Assembly (NCBI GenBank): GCA_021106665.1
Contig: JAIOTR010000558.1
Coordinates: 1 to 6,124 of the forward strand
Length of the DNA stretch: 6,124 nucleotides
DNA from: Bacteroidales bacterium
GTDB lineage: Bacteria; Bacteroidota; Bacteroidia; Bacteroidales; JAADJA01
Reading direction: 5' to 3'
Below, one piece after another: positions 1 to 4,704 of the stretch. A program made the position numbers and the translations under genes. Numbering within the stretch: the stretch's first letter is position 1; every line of letters starts with the position of its first letter. The notes beneath the pieces are model-generated. The model was not told the DNA's origin, did not search any database, and saw only the letters and a program-made list of their open reading frames with translations.

Positions 1-683
1 TACGATAATGAGTATTTCCTGTCTTTTTCTATTGATTTGTCATGAACAATCTGTTTACAAAGCTTAACAAGGCTTACTCCATAATTTTCTTTGGTTCTCT
101 GCAGTTTGTATTTTAGCGTTTCGGTTTGAGCTATAATCTGCCGTGTTCTGTTATTAAAAAACTTTAATGTTTCCTTATCGTTATTCTGAAGATTGATGAA
201 AGTTCTGATGGTATTATTCAATATAAATGCGATTATGCTTTTATTATCGGTAGTGAGCGGGTTTATTGTATTGGTAACTCCAAAATTGCTGGGATTTTCA
301 TTCAGATAAAGGAAAACCAGATCATTCAGTTCATTTTTAAAATCATGTACTCTGATAAGAAGAATAATATTCTGCAGCTCCGAAAAAATATTCATTGTGG
401 GATTTGGACTTCTTATTTCAATTTCGAATGGAAGACTCTGACGACTATACCAGTCATAAGGATTCTTTTCTTCCATGTATCGCTGCAAGACGGTAAGGAT
501 TTTGTCCAGATTTAATGGTTGGGATTCATATTCCTTATTCCTTTTTTCAGTTAGAATACCCTTTATCATTTTCACTTTATCATCATAATGTACGGTGATA
601 ATTTTCTCAATGCCTGGAAGCAGATCAGGGATGATACCGTGTAGTTTTTCGAGAGGATGATATATAAAGGAGTAGTTCTTCAC
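1..683 (-). CDS. Unrecognised protein, N-terminal part (truncated by window edge), GTG start
   Basis: The minus strand is open for 227 codons from a GTG at 683-681 to the left edge, far longer than chance allows in DNA this AT-rich. A TGA stop sits directly before the GTG, so the GTG is the earliest possible start; the first in-frame ATG is codon 39. The protein begins VKNYSFIYHPLEKLHG. It is soluble-looking, with no signal peptide and no clear membrane segment. Residues about 85-190 hold a stretch (around NIILLIRVHDF, NPSNFGV and LTTDNKSIIAFIL) that vaguely recalls GAF-like sensor domains of Bacteroidota regulators. It is followed by a charged, helix-rich region (about 190-227) rich in Lys, Arg and Gln. 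A regulator with a DNA-binding C-terminus is one guess, but the missing C-terminal part would decide it. The coding call is firm; the function is unknown. Confidence 0.75.
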   Translation of the reverse strand, partial: MKNYSFIYHPLEKLHGIIPDLLPGIEKIITVHYDDKVKMIKGILTEKRNKEYESQPLNLDKILTVLQRYMEEKNPYDWYSRQSLPFEIEIRSPNPTMNIFSELQNIILLIRVHDFKNELNDLVFLYLNENPSNFGVTNTINPLTTDNKSIIAFILNNTIRTFINLQNNDKETLKFFNNRTRQIIAQTETLKYKLQRTKENYGVSLVKLCKQIVHDKSIEKDRKYSLS

Positions 684-686
684 TCA

Positions 687-754
687 AATAAATTTAAGCA
701 AAGATAATAATAAATTTAAGTTAATGAAGTATTTTATTAAGTTTTTTATTAAGT
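687..754. repeat. Iterated ACTTAA-type direct repeats in divergent spacer
   Basis: AATAAATTTAAG occurs perfectly at 687-698 and 709-720, a 22-bp period or about two helical turns, bracketing the candidate -7 element of the left-edge gene. TTTTATTAAGT occurs perfectly at 732-742 and 744-754, a 12-bp period. Read on the minus strand these form a series of ACTTA/ACTTC units beginning at 754, 742, 730 and 721, with a related CTTAAA at 698. The arrangement is consistent with repeated protein-binding sites controlling the left-edge gene, but the AT-rich background makes chance similarity possible. Confidence 0.4.
699..706 (-). promoter_or_regulatory. Candidate -7 promoter element for the left-edge gene
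   Basis: Read on the minus strand this is TATCTTTG, a full match to the Bacteroidota -7 consensus TAnnTTTG. It lies 15 bp upstream of the GTG start, so the leader would be only about 10 nt. No convincing -33 TTTG is visible at the usual 17-23 bp spacing, which lowers confidence. It is flanked on both sides by copies of a 12-bp direct repeat. Confidence 0.4.
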
Positions 755-818
755 CGTAAAATTGATAAAATTAAGCCCCTTAATTATATACTTACAACTA
801 AAATTTTAACTTAAACAT

Positions 819-851
819 CTTGACAAAAGGTTATTATGTGTATTAATATTG
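819..851 (+). promoter_or_regulatory. Candidate promoter for the 285-aa orphan gene
   Basis: CTTG at 819-822 (within TTGACA, 820-825) is followed after 21 bp by TAATATTG at 844-851. The latter matches the Bacteroidota -7 consensus TAnnTTTG at all but one fixed position, and the spacing fits the -33/-7 architecture. A transcript would start near 858 and give a leader of about 60 nt before the ATG at 920. This is the best candidate in the spacer, judged by eye only. Confidence 0.4.
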
Positions 852-919
852 CAAATGAATTTACTATATGAGAAACAACTAATGTAAAAATACATTCCTA
901 ATTAAGAAAGAGCTTAAAA

Positions 920-1777
920 ATGAGAAATGAAATTTTTAACCACATAAAGCAAAACCGGTCCAGGTACTATTCCGAGCTTAAAAAGACCGATGAAAAAACT
1001 TCTTCTAAGGAAATAATTATAAAGGATCAATTAATGGAAGAAGACCCTGCGGCTCACAATAAGAAACAAATAAATCCAAATAAACCCTTATTAAATAGAA
1101 CGGAGTTTCATTTCATTACTAACTCTTTGAACAAATCCTTTGGTTTTGTATCATCGCATTCTGTTAGTCTATTTAGGCGGGGTATTGCTGAATTTAATAA
1201 ACTAAATTTTATGTTAATTGAAAGAACTGACAGAATTACACAGCGATTCTATGATGTTTCTTCAAGATTCTTCGAGGATTCAAGTGAATATTCTCACGAT
1301 AGGGAAGAATTTAATTTCACAAGTACTACAAGAAATTTTCAGAAAAAGTCTGGCACATTAAATATTGCTGGGCTAAATAATTCAGCCCTTCTCACGCTGG
1401 ATGAAAGCTATTTAACTTCTCAGGATAGATTTATATTATGGATGAATAAAATTTATTACAAGTTCATTCTATTCCTTGAATCTGATGATTGGGTTGTAGA
1501 AAATGACAAACGCACAATTACAAATGAAATAAAAGAAATTAAGCTAGATCAAAATGAATCAAATCGTAAAACTTCTATTTCAGGCATCTTTGATCTTTTC
1601 AAGAATACTAATGTCAGGAAAGATGTTTTAAAAACTATCAAAGCAGGAGTTCCTTTTATTCTTAAAAATCCTTTCGTAGCATCCTTTAATCTCATGTGCA
1701 ATATTGAACTACTATTATTGGTGTGCAAAAAATCCCTGACTGCTCTTTTCCCGATTATAAACAGGTTCATTCAATAA
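920..1777 (+). CDS. Uncharacterised 285-aa protein, no recognised family
   Basis: The ATG at 920 is the first possible start, since an in-frame TAA lies at 899-901. A purine-rich AAGAAAGAG about 7 bp upstream is a weak ribosome-binding site. I do not recognise the family. Residues 1-60 are polar and charged and look disordered. Residues about 61-120 appear helical and basic-aromatic (FHFITNSLNKSFGF, LFRRGIAEFNKLNF, RITQRFYDVSSRFFED). Residues 121-165 are Ser/Thr/Asn-rich. Residues 168-192 are aromatic (RFILWMNKIYYKFILFLES). The C-terminal 45 residues (about 241-285) are hydrophobic with two cysteines (C260, C269) and could form a membrane-associated or buried helical hairpin. There is no N-terminal signal peptide and no catalytic motif that I can see. 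It is divergent from the left-edge gene and 124 bp upstream of the SRPBCC gene, which has its own candidate promoter, so it looks monocistronic. It is probably a real lineage-restricted gene; the length and single start support this. Confidence 0.7.
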   Translation: MRNEIFNHIKQNRSRYYSELKKTDEKTSSKEIIIKDQLMEEDPAAHNKKQINPNKPLLNRTEFHFITNSLNKSFGFVSSHSVSLFRRGIAEFNKLNFMLIERTDRITQRFYDVSSRFFEDSSEYSHDREEFNFTSTTRNFQKKSGTLNIAGLNNSALLTLDESYLTSQDRFILWMNKIYYKFILFLESDDWVVENDKRTITNEIKEIKLDQNESNRKTSISGIFDLFKNTNVRKDVLKTIKAGVPFILKNPFVASFNLMCNIELLLLVCKKSLTALFPIINRFIQ

Positions 1778-1866
1778 ATCCTTTTATATTATTTTCTAAG
1801 ATTTAAGTGAATTTGATTTGTAAACAAAGAATTAGGAATTTTCATATATACATTTAAAATTTGTTA

Positions 1867-1874
1867 TATTTTTG
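1867..1874 (+). promoter_or_regulatory. Candidate -7 promoter element for the SRPBCC/GyrI-like gene
   Basis: TATTTTTG is a full match to the Bacteroidota TAnnTTTG -7 consensus. It is 27 bp upstream of the ATG at 1902, giving a leader of roughly 20 nt that is A-rich, as is usual for efficient translation in this phylum. No TTG is visible at the expected -33 distance. The element suggests that this gene is transcribed separately from the orphan gene upstream. Confidence 0.5.
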
Positions 1875-1901
1875 TAGAAATCAAACTAAAAAAATTATCA
1901 A

Positions 1902-2909
1902 ATGAAAGCACTTAAAATTGTCATTATCATTTTGGTGGTATTGATTGCCATCATTTTAATTCCACCACTCTTTATGCCATCACAAATGTTTGTTGAGCGT
2001 TCTGCTGTTTTAAAAGCGCAGCCAGAGGTTATTTGGGACCAGGTAAATTGTTTGGGTAACTGGGAAAAATGGGATGTCTGGCATCAGGATACAAATCTTG
2101 TCGGAACCTATGAAGGACAAGAATGTGGAGAGGGAGCAAAAAATATTTGGAACTATAAAGATCGTGAAGAAGGTGGAAGTCAAACCATTGTTAAGGTGCG
2201 AAAATATGAATATATTAAGACCTTGCTCGATTTCCAGGAAATGGGAACGGCAGATGCAGAGATGATGCTGGAAAAGGTTGAAGAAGGCACAAAAGTAACA
2301 TGGAATTTACGATCAGATTCACCCTATCCTTTAATGCGGTGGGTTCATACACTAATGGTCGCGCCAAATGTTAAAAAGAGTTATGATGAAGGGCTCGTCA
2401 ATCTGAATGAATTAACCAAGGACATGAAATTGGAACAGCCAAAGTATACAACAGGAGAAGTTACAGAAAAAGAGGTAACTTCATTTAATGCCCTGGTAAT
2501 CCGTACAAAATGCACCATGGAGGAAATGGGAGATAAAATGGGCCAGGTTTTTGGCGCTCTAATGGCATACACTGGAAAAATAGGAATTCAAATGGCTGGT
2601 CCTCCTTTTTCAATTTGGTACGAATATGAATCGGAAGTATTCGAATTTGACAGTGGTATACCAGTCCCTGGAAAAATTGTAGGAGAAGGCGATATTAAAT
2701 CCCTTGAAACATATGCCGGAAAAGTTATACATGCAACACATACCGGATCATATGAATCAACCCAGTATTCATGGGGTGCTCTTCAGGAATTTATTACAGA
2801 TAATGGTTTGGAATTAAATGGAGATCCGTGGGAAGTATATATTACCGACCCAATGTCACAACCTGACCAAACAAAATGGGTAACTGAATTATACTGGCCA
2901 GTAAAATAA
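1902..2909 (+). CDS. Membrane-anchored SRPBCC / GyrI-like effector-binding domain protein
   Basis: This 335-aa protein has three parts. Residues 5-25 are a single hydrophobic helix (IVIIILVVLIAIILI) that would anchor it in the inner membrane or act as an uncleaved signal. Residues about 28-175 resemble the SRPBCC/polyketide-cyclase helix-grip fold: the VERSAVLKAQPEVIWDQV opening, then the GNWEKWDVW loop, a WNYKD strand and the long C-terminal helix ending near LNELTKDM. Residues about 183-335 form a GyrI-like effector-binding domain as in AraC-type regulators, with the HTGSYEST turn (280-287), a WGALQEFITDNGL helix and the closing TELYWPV strand. That strand contains E329, the position of the family's conserved ligand-contacting glutamate. 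There is no DNA-binding domain, so it is a ligand binder, not a transcription factor. This two-domain arrangement is common in Bacteroidota; ligand and role are unknown. It converges on marR across the palindromic element. Confidence 0.85.
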   Translation: MKALKIVIIILVVLIAIILIPPLFMPSQMFVERSAVLKAQPEVIWDQVNCLGNWEKWDVWHQDTNLVGTYEGQECGEGAKNIWNYKDREEGGSQTIVKVRKYEYIKTLLDFQEMGTADAEMMLEKVEEGTKVTWNLRSDSPYPLMRWVHTLMVAPNVKKSYDEGLVNLNELTKDMKLEQPKYTTGEVTEKEVTSFNALVIRTKCTMEEMGDKMGQVFGALMAYTGKIGIQMAGPPFSIWYEYESEVFEFDSGIPVPGKIVGEGDIKSLETYAGKVIHATHTGSYESTQYSWGALQEFITDNGLELNGDPWEVYITDPMSQPDQTKWVTELYWPVK

Positions 2910-2932
2910 AATTAACTCGAAAAAATAATTTG

Positions 2933-3064
2933 GAGGTTGTCTCAAAAGTCAAAAAAGTCGGTCACATTGAGCTTGTCGAAATGTGTATATATCTACTAAT
3001 CAATTATATTTCGACAGGCTCAACATGACCATTTGGGATTAAAATAGACTTATGAGACATCCTC
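2933..3064. repeat. Nested palindromic element with 18-bp terminal inverted repeats (MITE-like)
   Basis: The outer arms GAGGTTGTCTCAAAAGTC (2933-2950) and GACTTATGAGACATCCTC (3047-3064) are inverted repeats matching at 16 of 18 positions. Inside them lies a second inverted repeat (2960-2982 with 3008-3030). The whole 132-bp unit resembles a non-autonomous mobile element or dispersed intergenic repeat. It encodes nothing, and I see no clear target-site duplication at its borders. It lies between convergent genes, a typical place for such elements to be tolerated. Confidence 0.6.
2960..3030. repeat. Inner inverted repeat with TGTCGAAAT core
   Basis: The 23-bp arms at 2960-2982 and 3008-3030 match at 20 positions, around a 25-nt AT-rich loop. 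The shared core is TTGAGC[T/C]TGTCGAAAT. Hairpins built on a TTTCGACA/TGTCGAAA core recur between genes in many Bacteroidota genomes, so this is probably one copy of such a family. In RNA one of the three mismatches would be a G-U pair, so the stem should be stable. Confidence 0.65.
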
Positions 3065-3071
3065 TTTTTTT
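3047..3071 (+). terminator. Probable rho-independent terminator end of the palindromic element
   Basis: The right outer arm (3047-3064) pairs with the left arm at 2933-2950 and is followed immediately by seven T residues (3065-3071), the arrangement of an intrinsic terminator for transcripts from the SRPBCC gene. The stem encloses about 96 nt that fold into the inner hairpin, which is a longer loop than usual. For leftward transcripts from marR, the corresponding A6 tract at 2920-2925 is offset from the stem by 7 nt, so termination in that direction is less certain. Confidence 0.5.
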
Positions 3072-3146
3072 GTGACATGCTTGCAGGATTGAATTAGAAT
3101 AATTTGGATTATTGTTTAATAGAAGAATTCAATTTCAATTACAATA

Positions 3147-3593
3147 TCAGGCCAATCGATATTTTTTTAAGTTTTGATCAACTATTTCTAATACTTCGAG
3201 GCAAATATTCAATTTGCTGTCTTCCACATCCGACAAGGCAGAACCTATGGTCTGTCCGGCAATAATTTCCATCTTTCTATAAAGATCTTCGCCGTACAAT
3301 GTCAATAAAACTTTTTTATATCGTTTATCACGATGCACTGTCATGCGCGACACATATCCGGTATTTTCAAGTCGATCAATAAAACGTTTTACAGATACTT
3401 TATCGCGTCCCATTAAATCCACAAGTTGACTTTGATTTAAAGATCCTCTGTTATAAAGATGGGTAATAACGATCCATTCATCCGATGAAATATTTAAACC
3501 TTTTGTTCTGAATTTTTCCTCTAATATTTTTCTAAGACCCTTTGAAACGCTGACACTTAATTTGCCCAGATTATGATCGAGTTGATAATTCAT
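3147..3593 (-). CDS. MarR-family winged-helix transcriptional regulator
   Basis: This 148-aa protein is the usual length for MarR regulators, which bind DNA as dimers and release it on binding a small ligand. An N-terminal dimerisation helix (about 5-32) is followed by the helix-turn-helix with LNQSQLVDLMGRD (52-64) and recognition helix KVSVKRFIDRLENTGYV (65-81). The beta wing carries the family signature RDKR (88-91) before KKVLLTLYGE. C-terminal helices (about 102-146) complete the dimer interface. The only cysteine is C131, far from the position of the redox-sensing cysteine of OhrR types, so peroxide sensing is not indicated. The ATG is the first possible start, because a TAA directly precedes it. 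It is divergent from the AEC permease across 135 bp containing palindromic sites, the classic layout for a regulator controlling its neighbour and itself. Confidence 0.93.
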   Translation of the reverse strand: MNYQLDHNLGKLSVSVSKGLRKILEEKFRTKGLNISSDEWIVITHLYNRGSLNQSQLVDLMGRDKVSVKRFIDRLENTGYVSRMTVHRDKRYKKVLLTLYGEDLYRKMEIIAGQTIGSALSDVEDSKLNICLEVLEIVDQNLKKYRLA

Positions 3594-3610
3594 TTATTCG
3601 TAATATTATA

Positions 3611-3651
3611 TTTAATACTGTACAGTTTAAATTATGTTACATTTATACTGT
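3611..3651. promoter_or_regulatory. Candidate MarR operator: ACTGTACAGT palindrome plus ATACTGT direct repeat
   Basis: ACTGTACAGT at 3617-3626 is a perfect 10-bp palindrome. With one unpaired T (3616) it extends to TTTAA (3611-3615) against TTAAA (3627-3631), about the footprint size of a MarR dimer. The half-site ATACTGT recurs at 3645-3651, exactly 30 bp after the copy at 3615-3621, which puts it on the same face of the helix. The position between the divergent regulator and permease supports an operator role; binding itself is inferred. Confidence 0.5.
3638..3645 (+). promoter_or_regulatory. Candidate -7 element for the AEC permease gene
   Basis: TACATTTA matches the Bacteroidota TAnnTTTG consensus except at the last base. 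It is part of the left arm of the GTTACATTT/AAATGTAAC inverted repeat (3636-3644 and 3671-3679). A transcript starting about 7 bp downstream would have a leader of roughly 75 nt. The ACTGTACAGT palindrome would then occupy the upstream -33 region, where a bound regulator could block RNA polymerase. No clear -33 TTG is present. Confidence 0.35.
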
Positions 3652-3669
3652 CTTATTTGAATTTAGTTT

Positions 3670-3677
3670 CAAATGTA
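3670..3677 (-). promoter_or_regulatory. Candidate -7 element for marR
   Basis: Read on the minus strand this is TACATTTG, a full match to TAnnTTTG. It lies in the right arm of the GTTACATTT/AAATGTAAC inverted repeat. The predicted start near 3663 gives a leader of about 70 nt, and that leader would run through the candidate operator sites at 3611-3651. No good -33 element is visible at the expected distance. Confidence 0.4.
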
Positions 3678-3728
3678 ACTATTTTTTTATAATCAGGATA
3701 AAAATACTAGTAATAGGGTAGAAGCGAC

Positions 3729-4688
3729 ATGGAAATTTTAACCATTCTAAATCAAATACTCATTCTTGGAATCCTTGCTTCGATAGGAGTAATAGGCATT
3801 CGCTTTAAAATATTAAATGAAACCGCCAAAGATGTTTTAGAAAAGTTGGTTTTTTATATAACACTGCCACTTCTAATCATCACCAAAATATCAGCTTTGG
3901 AAATTACTACCGAAATCCTTAAGAATGGTATTTTGGTTATTGTGCTAACATATTTGGTTTTGTTCATTCAAATTGTGCTGGGTAATTTATCGGCTCGATT
4001 GTTCAAACTTCAGAAACCACAAGCTATTATTCATTCCTTACACACTTTCCTTGGTAACATCGTTTTTCTTGGGTTCCCTTTACTTGATGCACTTTTTCCG
4101 GGTGGGGAGGCCATTTTATATGCAGCATTATATCAGTTGGTAATGAACACTGTTATGTGGTCTTACGGAATTTACAAATTGAATCCGGCGTCACATGAAA
4201 AGGGAATAAAAAATTTAAGAAAGCTTGCAAATCCAAACACCATTGCCCTCAGCATAGGATTATTAATGATGATGTTCAAAATCCGGTTTCCGGAAATATT
4301 GCAGATTTCACTCGGTGGATTAGGAAAAACCACTTTATACCTGGCAATGATCTATATTGGCATTCTGCTATCACAAACCAGGATATTAGCCATGTTTACA
4401 AAAGTTGATGTGCTGTTTCTCAGTCTGAACAAATTAATTATAATTCCGGTTCTGCTTATCATTTTGATTAAAATTATACTAAAGGTCACCGGTTTAGATA
4501 TGAATCCCATTGCTTTTTCGGTAGTCATTTTGGAAGCAGCCATGCCCTGTATGACCATACTGGTATTACTGGCAAAACGATTTGGAGCAGACGACACCAA
4601 AGCTATGGAAAACTTTGTGGTATCAACCATTCTGAGTGTTTTGAGTTTACCACTGATAATTTACCTGATACAGATATTGGAGTTTTAA
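3729..4688 (+). CDS. AEC (auxin efflux carrier) family permease
   Basis: This 319-aa integral membrane protein has about ten hydrophobic helices (roughly 5-24, 38-53, 66-86, 98-119, 127-147, 168-184, 198-215, 227-250, 258-282, 294-316), the pattern and length of PF03547 transporters. Family landmarks are visible: GNIVFLGFPL in helix 4 (109-118), NPN opening helix 6 (168-170), EAAMP in helix 9 (269-273) and a closing helix with LSLPL. The two halves relate as an inverted repeat, as in other bile-acid/auxin-carrier folds. Bacterial members move organic acids, amino acids or unknown metabolites across the inner membrane, and the substrate cannot be read from the sequence. The ATG follows an in-frame TAG at 3714-3716. 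It is divergent from marR, which probably regulates it, and convergent with the DUF5916 gene with a 16-bp gap. Confidence 0.9.
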   Translation: MEILTILNQILILGILASIGVIGIRFKILNETAKDVLEKLVFYITLPLLIITKISALEITTEILKNGILVIVLTYLVLFIQIVLGNLSARLFKLQKPQAIIHSLHTFLGNIVFLGFPLLDALFPGGEAILYAALYQLVMNTVMWSYGIYKLNPASHEKGIKNLRKLANPNTIALSIGLLMMMFKIRFPEILQISLGGLGKTTLYLAMIYIGILLSQTRILAMFTKVDVLFLSLNKLIIIPVLLIILIKIILKVTGLDMNPIAFSVVILEAAMPCMTILVLLAKRFGADDTKAMENFVVSTILSVLSLPLIIYLIQILEF

Positions 4689-4704
4689 GTTTGACAGCCT
4701 GTTT

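Noticed and set aside
771..783. TTAAG-CCC-CTTAA small palindrome in the divergent spacer
   Set aside because: Five-bp arms in AT-rich DNA are expected by chance, and it aligns with neither candidate promoter.
1549..1770. Open frame of 73 codons on the minus strand inside the orphan gene
   Set aside because: It lies wholly within the longer 920-1777 gene, has no recognisable domain and no promoter-like sequence; treated as a shadow frame.
3088..3133. AT-rich nested inverted repeat (ATTGAATT/AATTCAAT around AATAAT/ATTATT) downstream of marR
   Set aside because: The stems are short and almost entirely A-T pairs, with no following T-tract in the marR direction; likely chance in this composition, though a weak marR terminator is not excluded.
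4352..4630. Open frame of 92 codons on the minus strand inside the AEC permease gene
   Set aside because: The permease reading has clear family motifs across this stretch, and the antisense frame has none.
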